64,000 bases of DNA from Aldehydirespirator sp965200005 (GTDB taxonomy: Bacteria > Actinomycetota > Acidimicrobiia > Acidimicrobiales > Aldehydirespiratoraceae): the NCBI GenBank assembly GCA_965200005.1, contig OZ241331.1, positions 496,001 through 560,000 of the forward strand. The letters are read 5' to 3'. The position numbers and the translations under genes were made by a program. Below the pieces are notes generated by a model that was given only the letters and a program-made list of their open reading frames with translations, was not told the DNA's origin and did not search any database. Positions 52,705 to 61,133 of the stretch are shown one piece after another. The number at the start of each line of letters is the position of its first letter. Within the stretch, counting starts at the first letter, position 1.

Positions 52705-53197
52705 TGCACCCATTAGTTGCTCAAATTGCCGAGCAGTCCTCCAATCCCGACTCGGCACTGATCATTGCGACGATCGCGATGTTCGTTTCGTTGATTGGAA
52801 TTTGGAACACAAACCGCGTAGCCCGCCGGGACCGTCAATTGAAACTCTTCGCTGAAGCCTACGCAGCAGTCCGCTCATATCGCGAGTTCCCGTTCGCGAT
52901 ACGCCGCGACGTCAGACACCGAGGCCGACCTCACCACCAGGCTCTCAAGTTGCCAACGATGGACAGCACACCGAGGCCGACCTCATATTGATTGAGGAGA
53001 CGCGCAGGGTCGCTGGTGCCGAGATTTCAGCTGCTTGGGATGCGCCACCTAGAGCGCTTGGCGAGCCACCCCACGTGCGTAACGTCGATCTCCTCGAGTT
53101 GGCGTTGCCAGATTCAGCATTCTTGTTGGCCGTGCGTGATCATCTCAGCTTGTTTCCCACCAGACTCCGCAGAGCCTTTCGCCACTACAGAAGTTGA
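52704..53197 (+). pseudogene. Membrane protein partner of the nucleotidyltransferase, frameshifted
   Basis: The gene starts one base into the preceding stop (TAATG), so it was translationally coupled to the nucleotidyltransferase. It begins with a short N-terminal segment, one membrane helix (ALIIATIAMFVSLIGIWNT) and RVARRDRQLKLFAEAYAAVR. The frame then breaks; further meaningful sequence (TEADLILIEETRRVAGAE... to 53197) is in another frame. Two copies of an 18-bp sequence 52 bp apart mark the damage. A membrane partner next to a second-messenger enzyme fits an effector, but that is inferred. Confidence 0.55.
52916..52985 (+). repeat. 18-bp direct repeat, 52-bp period, in the broken membrane gene
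   Basis: ACACCGAGGCCGACCTCA occurs at 52916-52933 and 52968-52985. A 52-bp shift is not a multiple of three and brings the two frames of the gene out of register. It may result from a duplication or recombination within the gene. Confidence 0.9.
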
Positions 53198-53703
53198 CCG
53201 CGGTACCACTCTTCGCTACACCGTCTGCTCGATGAGAAGCCATCGACGATGCAGCACCGGCCTCAACAGCGTTAGTACATCGGGCAGGTCGGTTTGTTGG
53301 ATACGAGGTCGCCTGTTATCTCAGCGAGATGGCGGTTTCGGAGGCTGCCGTTTACGGCCTGTAGTATTGCTGCGGGCGACCGCCGAGGATCTCTTGGCAT
53401 ACCCCGACTTAGTTACCCGGTTAACGTTGAGACGAGGGTTCAGACTCTGCCTTCGAGGGTGTCTGGACCGACTAAACGGAAGCACGCGCACGGCTCCACC
53501 TATTTGTTTGCTTGGGGTGGTCGAGGCAATAGGTGCTCAGCTTCATCAAGGTGCTGCTTGCAGGTGCGGTGTCGTGAGGGCGCACTTCGTGTGAAACTAC
53601 CGCGTTCATCCTTGAGTGCATGGTTGTTTGTGTGCTCATTTCTCTATTCAAGAGTGTCGCAACTCAGGCACGTGAGCGGATTTCGACGGGGTAGCGTCGT
53701 TTT
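53198..53703. other. Long gap without a recognisable gene
   Basis: Between the broken membrane gene and the GNAT fusion gene I see no gene. Open frames here show no domains and switch frame; the stretch may be degraded coding sequence from the same island. Confidence 0.45.
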
Positions 53704-54822
53704 GTGGTCGCTAGCAGTGTGAGGCGTCGGCTCCGTGGGGGCTATGAGATTTCCGATGACGCCCAGCGTTTTGATGCTGAAGCCATGCATGACTTCCTTG
53801 AGGCCGAGGGCTATTGGGCGAAGGGGCGCAGTCGCGAGGCAACTCTGATAGGGGCTGCCCATAGTGTTGTGCTGGGCGTGTATGCACCTGATGGTGCGAT
53901 GGTGGGCGGTGCTCGCCTCGTCACTGATTGGGCGACGTTTGGCTGGCTGACCGATGTGTACGTGGTTGAGGCACACCGCGGCCGTGGGCTCGGAAAGGCT
54001 CTCGTCGCGGCAGCGCGTGAGCACCCGTCGGTCGCAACAGTCAAGCGTCTGCTGCTGATCACTTCTGATGCACACGAGCTGTACCACCAGTTCGGATTCG
54101 CCCCTGTGACTCATCCAGACAGGTGGTTGGAGTTGCGAGGCTCCCAAGGCGTGGGCACGGAGGCTTCAGGGGCAGATCCTGCAGGAGCCTCTGCTGCCGC
54201 TACCGCTGACGCTGGTCAACACGATGACAGCAGCACGATGGTCGCTCGATTTGAGTCGGCTGGAAGCGTCACAACCTTGGCACCGGATCCCCGGACAGCC
54301 TCGGCCTCGCTGATCGCCGATCACCTATTGCCGATCATTGAGCGCGAAGGGCCGATCACGGTCGACCGAGCGTTCAGGCTCTATATCAAGGCGTCTGGTT
54401 CATCGAAGGTCACCAAGAAGGCCCGTGTGCCGTTGGAACAAGCGTTGTGGCGCTTGGATCTGAGGGGTCAACTGGATCGTGACGAGATTGCTCGTGGTGA
54501 CGACAAGGACAAGCAGGCGGTGATTCGGTTGTCGGGCACCCCGGCGGTGATCGTGCGTGAGCTTGGGGATCGCTCGCTTTATGACGTACCGCTCAACGAG
54601 GTCGTCGAGTTGATGCGGCGAGTCCGGCGCGGGCTGCAAGGCCCTGGTGGCGGTCAACCTTTACCTCCACACGTGGCGGCGGCGGTAAGCCGTTCGGGCA
54701 GTGGAGGTTTAGGGTCTGAACAACTCAAGCGCGCCGTCCTCGCTACCTACGGCCTCACTCGCATGACCCAAGCCGCCAACCGCTATCTCTCCGAAGCTCT
54801 GCAACTCCTCGAAGACGACTAG
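53704..54822 (+). CDS. GNAT acetyltransferase fused to a C-terminal winged-helix-like domain
   Basis: Residues ~1-150 are a GNAT acetyltransferase (WLTDVYVVEAHRGRGLGKALV with the acetyl-CoA loop, LYHQFGFAPV near its end). An Ala/Asp-rich linker (~155-200) leads to a ~170-residue helical domain (LLPIIEREGPITVDRAFRLYIKA, VPLEQALWRLDLRGQLD) resembling winged helices. It may be a DNA- or protein-targeted acetyltransferase. GTG start. It lies between the NTase-E2 island and the DUF4143 ATPase, with no clear operon. Confidence 0.7.
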   Translation: MVASSVRRRLRGGYEISDDAQRFDAEAMHDFLEAEGYWAKGRSREATLIGAAHSVVLGVYAPDGAMVGGARLVTDWATFGWLTDVYVVEAHRGRGLGKALVAAAREHPSVATVKRLLLITSDAHELYHQFGFAPVTHPDRWLELRGSQGVGTEASGADPAGASAAATADAGQHDDSSTMVARFESAGSVTTLAPDPRTASASLIADHLLPIIEREGPITVDRAFRLYIKASGSSKVTKKARVPLEQALWRLDLRGQLDRDEIARGDDKDKQAVIRLSGTPAVIVRELGDRSLYDVPLNEVVELMRRVRRGLQGPGGGQPLPPHVAAAVSRSGSGGLGSEQLKRAVLATYGLTRMTQAANRYLSEALQLLEDD

Positions 54823-54948
54823 TCCCGCGCTTGCTCTGTCGGCGACACCTGAGGTCGCCCGTGATGAAGGCGGAATAGCGGTTGCCCCAACTCAACTGCT
54901 TGCTGACATCGCTCGAGCATTACGGCATGTGTCGGCTACCTGCGTCCG

Positions 54949-56205
54949 TCAATTAGCTGTCCAGAGGGAATCGATTGGTTGGAGCCGCAACCGATCGCCA
55001 GCTGGCAGGTTTTGTTGGCCGGTGTGAAGTAGCAGCCCCTGTTTGAAGGTTCCGGGTGCGACGGTGTCAAGACGATCCCTGAACCAGCGCAGGCTTCGTA
55101 GCTGCTTGAGCGTAGGAGTGCTCGTGGCTTTGATCTCAATTGCGATTACGGCACCGCCAGGCTCCTCGATGACCAGATCGACTTCATAGCCCTGCCGATC
55201 TCGATAGTGATAGAGGCGCTGGTGTCCCCCGGCTGAAGTGATCTGCCGGTGGATCTCGTTGACGGTGAACGTCTCAATGAGCGAGCCCGCAGCGACAGAG
55301 GTGGGGGCTGTTAGCGATTTGGCGCTGAGTCCTAGTAGTCCTGCAGCCAGTCCGGTGTCGCAGATGTGGTTCTTGGGTCTACGGATTGTGCGAGAACTTA
55401 GGCTTCTCGACCAGACGGGCAGTCTTAGCACCAGGAACACGGTCTCCATCCACTCCATGTAGGACTGGATGGTGTGGCTGGACACTTCAAACGTTGATGC
55501 GAGCGATGAGAGATTGAGTTCGGTGCCGGTGCGCGCGCTCAAGAGTCGCAACAAGCGGGGAAGTACGTCGTGGCGGCGCAAGCTAGACAGCGCGATGATG
55601 TCTCGCTGTATCACTGTCTCTGCGTAGCTCTCGAACCATCCCGTTCGCATCCGGGGGGCAAACCTGACCGGCTCGGGATAGCCACCGCGGCAGACGAGTT
55701 CCATGTATTCGTGTCTCTGTAAGTGCGTCGATTGTGGCGCGATTGCACTTGGCTGCAACCAAGGTGGCGGCGTTGTTGCGGGTCGTCCAGCTAGTTCAGC
55801 TTGCGACAACGGTGATAGGCGCAAGATTCGGGCACGCCCTGCAAGCGATTCGCTTAGCCGGGGAACCGTGAGGAAGTTCGTAGAGCCGGTCAGCAGGAAC
55901 TTTCCGGGTTTGGGATCTTCGTCAACAATCTGCTTGACAGCGCGCACCTGGCTGTCGCCACCGAGTTGTATTTCGTCGATAACGAGAGGGTGGCTTTGGT
56001 ATTTGAGAAAGCTGGCTGGATCGGTCTGAGCTAACTGCCGGATTGCCGGGTCTTCAAACGTTGTGTAACTGCCGCCCAATTCACGTGCGACAAGCCGCGC
56101 AAGGGTGGACTTTCCAACTTGTCGAGCGCCGTGCAAAACGACCACCCGAAACGCGCCGAGAGCGTCCGCTATCGGGCGGTGGAGGTGCCGGCTCACCAAC
56201 TCCAT
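54949..56205 (-). CDS. AAA ATPase with DUF4143 (PD-(D/E)XK-like) domain
   Basis: A ~418-aa protein with an N-terminal P-loop ATPase (LHGARQVGKSTLARLV, Walker B VIDEIQLGGDS, LTGSTNFL) and a C-terminal DUF4143 region: YEVDLVIEEPGGAVIAIEIKAT is a nuclease-like D..E-x-K core. Members are common in archaea and bacteria, often near toxin-antitoxin or defence genes, with unclear function. ATG 56205 follows the conserved start VSRHLHRPIAD; the frame runs further up only through the tandem repeats. Confidence 0.85.
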   Translation of the reverse strand: MELVSRHLHRPIADALGAFRVVVLHGARQVGKSTLARLVARELGGSYTTFEDPAIRQLAQTDPASFLKYQSHPLVIDEIQLGGDSQVRAVKQIVDEDPKPGKFLLTGSTNFLTVPRLSESLAGRARILRLSPLSQAELAGRPATTPPPWLQPSAIAPQSTHLQRHEYMELVCRGGYPEPVRFAPRMRTGWFESYAETVIQRDIIALSSLRRHDVLPRLLRLLSARTGTELNLSSLASTFEVSSHTIQSYMEWMETVFLVLRLPVWSRSLSSRTIRRPKNHICDTGLAAGLLGLSAKSLTAPTSVAAGSLIETFTVNEIHRQITSAGGHQRLYHYRDRQGYEVDLVIEEPGGAVIAIEIKATSTPTLKQLRSLRWFRDRLDTVAPGTFKQGLLLHTGQQNLPAGDRLRLQPIDSLWTAN

Positions 56206-56227
56206 GACCTCGATGTTAGACGGAGTT

Positions 56228-56329
56228 GCAAATCCGCATGGGGTCGAACTACAAATCCGCATGGGGTCGAACTGCAAATCCGCATGGGGTCGAACTGCAA
56301 ATCCGCACATCGACGAACTGCAAATCCGC
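56228..56329. repeat. 23-bp tandem repeat, about 4.4 copies, upstream of the DUF4143 gene
   Basis: Unit starts GCAAATCCGCATGGGGTCGA. Three nearly perfect copies (56228, 56251, 56274), a diverged fourth (56297) and ten bases of a fifth. It ends 22 bp from the ATPase start and so fits a promoter or attachment region. Copies are adjoining with no spacers, so this is not a CRISPR array. Similar repeats before genes of this family could be looked for elsewhere. Confidence 0.95.
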
Positions 56330-56379
56330 TTAGCTAGGTATTGCAGACTCCGTCTGCACTACTTGCTGGGCTTCTCAGA

Positions 56380-58647
56380 TCAAGGCTGGAGCTTGTTTCG
56401 TGTCGCGGTCAGCAGTGCCCACACTCGTTGCGGGGTAAGGGGCAGCTCCGTTGGCCAGACCCCGACTGCATGCCCGACGGCTGAAGCAACAGCAGCGGGA
56501 ACTGGGTTCAGTGTTCCTTCGCCTCCACCTTTGGCGCCGTACGGGCCAACCCCGTCGCGGCGCTCAGCGACCACAGAAGTGATACGGCGAGGCTTGTCAC
56601 GCAGTCGGGGCACCCTGTATTCGACCATGTTGGGATTGGTTAACTGCTCGCCGTCATAGATCAACTCTTCCCAGAGGGCGATGCCCAATCCTTGGGTCGC
56701 AGCACCAATGTCTTGACCCTTGAGCAACGCCGGGCTGATGGCATGACCGACATCACCAACGGTGACGAGATATTCGATCGTTACCTCGCCGGTGGATGCG
56801 TTGACTGCAACCTCGACGCCGACCACGCCGATCTCCCAGAACGGTGGCAGCTCCCGGGTGGTGCCGTCACGGCGCATGATGCCCACACCAACCAACTCTC
56901 CGGCATCAGCACCGAACCAATCACAGATCACTTGCGCTGGCGTGCGGGGTTGACCGCACACGTTGATCTGACCGTCTCGGATCGTCACCTGCGCCAGTTC
57001 GACCCCGGCACGCTCGGCTGCGGCGGCCCGCAACTTCTCCCAAAGATCCGCACAAGCTGCCTGCACCGAGAGCCCAACGATTGTTGTGGTGCGGCTTGCA
57101 CCGGTAGTCCATTCAAAGGGCGTGAAGCGGGTGTCGCTCTGGCCAACCGCAACCGCCTCGGGAGGCATGCACATCTCTCGTGCGGCTATGGCCGCCAGGG
57201 TCGAGCGGCTGCCCTGGCCCATCTCAGTGCTGCTCACTAGCAGAGTGAGCGACCCATCTGAGTGCAGCCTCACTTGTGCGGTGGAGATCGGCGAAGCTCC
57301 GGCATCGCTGGCGGTCAGCGCCACGGCATGTCCTCGCAACACGCCAGGCTCTGGGGCTCGGGGCGGTGCCTCACTCAAGGCTTTGGCTACGGCTTGCAGA
57401 TCTGCAGCTAGGTCTGCATCAAGTGGACGCTTGCCTTCGATGAGTGATTCGCCGGGGGCGACAAGGTTGCGGCGGCGCAACTCAACCGGGTCGATCCCGA
57501 GTCGGGCCGCCGCCATGTTCATGTTCAACTCTCCGGCGAGCGCTGCTTGAGGTGCGCCGAAGCCCCGGTATGAGGATGCTGGCGAGGTGTTGGTGTAGAC
57601 GGCCACGCCACGCACAGCCAGGTTGGGCACCCGGTAGGGGCCGAAGCTGCGGTTGATGCTCTTGGTGAGAACTAGCGGGCTGTTGTCGGCGTACGCACCG
57701 GTGTCGAAGCAGATGTCGATGTCACGAGCGACGATTCGGGCGTTGCTGTCAAATCCTGTTCGCACGCTGACGATCGCACTGTCGGCTCGGGTGGTGTACA
57801 TGGCGGCTTCGACGTCAGTGGTGACTTTCACTGGACGCCCCGTCGCCCAGGAGGCCACGGCGGCAAGAGGCTCAAGCTTGGTGTAGGACTTCGAGCCGTA
57901 GCCCCCGCCGATGTAGGGCACCTCGACTCGCACTTTGGCAAGCGGCAGCGAGAAGATCCGGGCAAGTTCTTTGCGCACCATGAGCGGATGCTGTGCCGTC
58001 GAGACAACGTGAAGACCGTCTGGCCGCCAGTCAGCTACCGAGTTGTAGGTCTCCATGGCGTAGCCGTAAACGAGCGGGAATCTGGCTGTCGTCTCCACAA
58101 CAGTTGCTGCGCTTGCGAGGGCTGCAGTCGCGTCCCCACGACGCAGTTCACCTCGATGGGCCACATTGTCTGCAGATGCTGAGGGTGCGACGTCGAGGAA
58201 GCCTTTGCCTGACTTAACGTAGAATTGATCGTGAATCAAAACGTCTGACTCAAGCGCTGCAGTTGCATCTGTGAGAGTTGGAAGTTCGTCGTAGTCGATC
58301 CAGATCAGAGCGGCTGCGTCTTCGGCCTGATGTGGTGTCTCGGCGACGACCACCGCTACAGGCTCGCCGAAGTAACGCACTTTGTCGATTGCGAGGATCG
58401 GATGGTCGGGGACGATGTGACCGAACCGGCGACGCAGTCCGCCCAAATCGTCGCTTGTAAGTATCGCGATCACTCCTGGTGCGTTGCTGGCTTCGTCAGT
58501 GTCGATACCGGTGATGAGTGCGTGTGCTCGTTCGGAGCGCACGACGGCACTGTGAGCCATGTTTGGCATCGTCGTGTCAATTGCGAACCGGGCGCGACCT
58601 GTGACCTTGTCCCATGCGTCCAGCCGGGGGCGCTGTGCCTTAGTCAC
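56380..58647 (-). CDS. Molybdenum hydroxylase large subunit (xanthine dehydrogenase/CoxL family)
   Basis: A 755-aa molybdopterin-binding subunit. It carries DAWDKVTGRARFAID, IGGGYGSKSY, the conserved SSYRGFGAPQA, TEMGQGSRSTLAAI and the catalytic-Glu motif GAKGGGEGTLNP. The active-site loop lacks the Cys (AYRCAYR) of true CO dehydrogenase, so it is a hydroxylase for purines or other aromatic N-heterocycles. It follows the FAD and iron-sulfur genes on the same strand and completes a three-gene operon. It could pair with the purine phosphorylase and deaminases to oxidise released bases. Confidence 0.9.
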   Translation of the reverse strand: MTKAQRPRLDAWDKVTGRARFAIDTTMPNMAHSAVVRSERAHALITGIDTDEASNAPGVIAILTSDDLGGLRRRFGHIVPDHPILAIDKVRYFGEPVAVVVAETPHQAEDAAALIWIDYDELPTLTDATAALESDVLIHDQFYVKSGKGFLDVAPSASADNVAHRGELRRGDATAALASAATVVETTARFPLVYGYAMETYNSVADWRPDGLHVVSTAQHPLMVRKELARIFSLPLAKVRVEVPYIGGGYGSKSYTKLEPLAAVASWATGRPVKVTTDVEAAMYTTRADSAIVSVRTGFDSNARIVARDIDICFDTGAYADNSPLVLTKSINRSFGPYRVPNLAVRGVAVYTNTSPASSYRGFGAPQAALAGELNMNMAAARLGIDPVELRRRNLVAPGESLIEGKRPLDADLAADLQAVAKALSEAPPRAPEPGVLRGHAVALTASDAGASPISTAQVRLHSDGSLTLLVSSTEMGQGSRSTLAAIAAREMCMPPEAVAVGQSDTRFTPFEWTTGASRTTTIVGLSVQAACADLWEKLRAAAAERAGVELAQVTIRDGQINVCGQPRTPAQVICDWFGADAGELVGVGIMRRDGTTRELPPFWEIGVVGVEVAVNASTGEVTIEYLVTVGDVGHAISPALLKGQDIGAATQGLGIALWEELIYDGEQLTNPNMVEYRVPRLRDKPRRITSVVAERRDGVGPYGAKGGGEGTLNPVPAAVASAVGHAVGVWPTELPLTPQRVWALLTATRNKLQP

Positions 58648-58683
58648 GAAACTCTCGCATCCAACCTTCGTGCGGTGCTCGCT

Positions 58684-59172
58684 TCATGTTGCGGACACGT
58701 TGCGTGCCACGAGCATGACGGCCTGCTCAATTGGTTCATAACCCGTGCAACGACACAAGTTGCCGTCCATCCACTCGGTCACCTGTTCGAGTTCTGGGCT
58801 GGGGTTTGCTTGCAGCAGTGCAACGGCCATCATGATGAAACCCGGGGTGCAATAGCCGCATTGCAAGGCGTTAGTGGCCATAAAGGCGTCTTGCACTGGA
58901 TGCAGTTCGCGGCTTTTGGCAAGTCCCTCAATGGTTAGGACATCAGTGCCATCGAGATCACAGGCAAGCGTCGCACAAGAGCTAATGGGCTTGCCGTCGA
59001 CGAGAACGGTGCAGGCACCGCAGACCTGCATTTCACAACTGACTTTGGTGCCGGTCAGGTTCAGGTGACTACGAATGAATTCGGCAACTGTGAGCCGAAT
59101 AGGCACGAGTGTTTCAATGTGGTGACCGTTGACCCTGAGTCGCAGCCACATCGAACGCTGAGGCTCTGTCAT
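58684..59172 (-). CDS. Molybdenum hydroxylase iron-sulfur subunit (CoxS-like)
   Basis: A ~162-aa protein with two [2Fe-2S] clusters: the plant-type site CEMQVCGACTVLVDG..C, and the second site ALQCGYCTPGFIMMA with NLCRCTGYEPI. It passes electrons from the molybdenum centre to the FAD subunit. ATG 59172 (MTEPQ) is the likely start; an upstream start adds nine residues. The gap to the large subunit is 36 bp. Confidence 0.95.
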   Translation of the reverse strand: MTEPQRSMWLRLRVNGHHIETLVPIRLTVAEFIRSHLNLTGTKVSCEMQVCGACTVLVDGKPISSCATLACDLDGTDVLTIEGLAKSRELHPVQDAFMATNALQCGYCTPGFIMMAVALLQANPSPELEQVTEWMDGNLCRCTGYEPIEQAVMLVARNVSAT

Positions 59173-59283
59173 AGCGTCATCATGTTGAAGAGGGTGCAAG
59201 AACGTCCGAAAATCAGCTTTTGGTGTGTGCTAGTGTGACTTATCGGTGTATTCGATTGATTTTGTTGTCTCACCTCGACGTTG

Positions 59284-60072
59284 TCACAGTTCGATTTGCA
59301 GCTTGTTACTGAGATAGTTGCGGAGCACCCAGCGCTTGTAATCAGGAGAGCCGCAGATGTCGTCACTCAGTTCGAGTTGTTCGACAAATGCGCTCAAGCT
59401 CGCCGTATCTGACGCTTCAAAGATCTGGCGGACGGGACGCTCGGTTGCCGCTCCAACTGTGACTTCCCTGGTTGTTGTCGTCACCCGCAGGGCAACTCCC
59501 AGGGTTGGACGCTCGTAACTTTGCAGTTTCCAGTAGGAGAACCCATGCGGTTCGAATCCGACCTGAATCTCGGTCAGTATTTCATCTTCGGCGAGAGTCG
59601 TCTCGAAGGCTCCCAGAATGAAGTCATCCACGGTGACAGTTCGAGCACCGCTTGACGAGGCAAGGTTCACTGTCGCATTCAAAGCCACGAGCACACAGCC
59701 CAGATCAGAACGCGGCTCAGCGAAACAGAGGTTCCCGCCGATAGTCCCCGAGGCTCGAACACGAGCGTTGCCTACCCGAGAAGCCACCTTTGCCAGGGTC
59801 GGCACATGTTCCCGGACACGTTCATCATCAGCGATCCGCTGATGCGTTACGGCCGCTCCAATCGACAGAGTTCTTGCTGTGTAGTCGATATCAATTTGGT
59901 TGAGCGAGTCAACGCGTTTGAGATCAACGATGGCGGCCGGAGCACGTAACCCCAGCGCCATCGCAGGCACTAACTCAGTACCACCCGCGTAGGGAACATG
60001 GTCGAAGTCGACAGCCGAGAAGACCACGTCGAGATCATCACTACGGATCAGTCCGACCTCGGGCAACACCAC
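59284..60072 (-). CDS. Molybdenum hydroxylase FAD-binding subunit (CoxM-like)
   Basis: A 262-aa protein with the FAD loop YAGGTELVPAM and GNARVRASGTIGGNL, as in CoxM/XdhB-type subunits. The C-terminal domain is the short clamp. It is the first gene of the operon and delivers electrons to an external acceptor. No maturation genes (CoxD/F/E types) adjoin; a CoxG-like gene lies at 63101 in an unlinked position. Confidence 0.9.
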   Translation of the reverse strand: MVLPEVGLIRSDDLDVVFSAVDFDHVPYAGGTELVPAMALGLRAPAAIVDLKRVDSLNQIDIDYTARTLSIGAAVTHQRIADDERVREHVPTLAKVASRVGNARVRASGTIGGNLCFAEPRSDLGCVLVALNATVNLASSSGARTVTVDDFILGAFETTLAEDEILTEIQVGFEPHGFSYWKLQSYERPTLGVALRVTTTTREVTVGAATERPVRQIFEASDTASLSAFVEQLELSDDICGSPDYKRWVLRNYLSNKLQIEL

Positions 60073-60140
60073 AGCAACAGTGTCTCAGCGCCCAACCCAA
60101 ACCTCACAATCGCGACGGTGATCACGATCTTGGCTCGCGT

Positions 60141-61133
60141 CTAGTAGTAGTCAAGCTCGCGGATCAGTTCGACTGTCTCCTCGAAGTCTGGGAGTTTCGA
60201 GTTGGTAGGGACGAGACCCTCCAGTCTGTGGACATAAGCGTCGCGGAGTGCCTCGTACGCCAGAGTGCCAGGTTCAAACGCAGGAGAGTGACCGTAACCG
60301 TTCTCTGGACGCGGAGCTTTGTGTCCAAACCCAACAGTCATTGCGCCGACGAGATCAGGTACTCGCCGACGAGTCTCCTTTGCGTGGTGACTTCTGGCAA
60401 TACAGGCAAGATCCAAGACATCACGAATCCGAGCCCTAAGCGCCCTCAAGTTGCCGCCCTCGGCTCGCCGGTGAAGCGCATCAAGCTTGTTCACTGCAGT
60501 GAAAGGCACGACAACGACGGGCAACTCAAAGCCTCCAATCTCGGGGTATTCGGACTCTAAGTCAGGCAAAGCGCGGCCGATGATTGAGTGGATCACTCGC
60601 CGATCCGTAAGTGTCTCCGCGGGGTCGGGCGAGTGAATGGCTGAGTCCACGTTAAGAGTGGACCCATCCGGTGCCGTGAGGGCAGTGATCTGAATAGAAC
60701 CTGCTCCGCCACTCCTCCGGGTTGCGCCGATCTCTTCAGACGCCCAGCTTGTGACCAGTCGACGAACGACTCTCAGCGCGTTCTTAGAGACTGTGTTGTG
60801 GGCACGAAACAAGTTGCTATCTAAGTCTTCGCTGAACCGCTCCACGACCTGCCATGCAGCAGAGAGCGAGGTTCCTCCAGCGAACGCCCATCGGGCAACC
60901 TTTGGCATCTCCCGTCGTGTCAGGCCCTTGGCGACGGCTTTGCGATCAGGTGTTTGCCCCAGCCAGCCGTCCGAGGGCAAGTGCTTAGAGACTCCGTATA
61001 AACAACACGAGATCCAGTGGTCATGCATGATCTGATCAGGTGCATAGCCCGAGACTCGGACTGCTTCGTCAAGCACATCCCTAAGGTCGTGCGACTCCCG
61101 GAGAGGTGAGGAGTCTGGTCGGGATACTCGCAT
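60141..61133 (-). CDS. AbiEii-like nucleotidyltransferase toxin (copy 2)
   Basis: A 330-aa paralogue of the gene at 1019-2023, with FAGGTSLSAAWQVVERFSEDLD, SEEIGATRRSGGAGSIQIT, VVVVPFTAVNKLDALHRRAEGG and FEPGTLAYEALRDAYV at conserved places. The nucleotidyltransferase core is kept. It begins one base within the preceding stop (TGATG), so translation is coupled to the antitoxin-like gene. Sequence is clearly diverged from copy 1, so the duplication is old or the two came separately. Confidence 0.75.
   Translation of the reverse strand: MRVSRPDSSPLRESHDLRDVLDEAVRVSGYAPDQIMHDHWISCCLYGVSKHLPSDGWLGQTPDRKAVAKGLTRREMPKVARWAFAGGTSLSAAWQVVERFSEDLDSNLFRAHNTVSKNALRVVRRLVTSWASEEIGATRRSGGAGSIQITALTAPDGSTLNVDSAIHSPDPAETLTDRRVIHSIIGRALPDLESEYPEIGGFELPVVVVPFTAVNKLDALHRRAEGGNLRALRARIRDVLDLACIARSHHAKETRRRVPDLVGAMTVGFGHKAPRPENGYGHSPAFEPGTLAYEALRDAYVHRLEGLVPTNSKLPDFEETVELIRELDYY

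Noticed and set aside
56228..56329. CRISPR array
   Set aside because: Units are adjacent with no unique spacers, and no cas genes are present.
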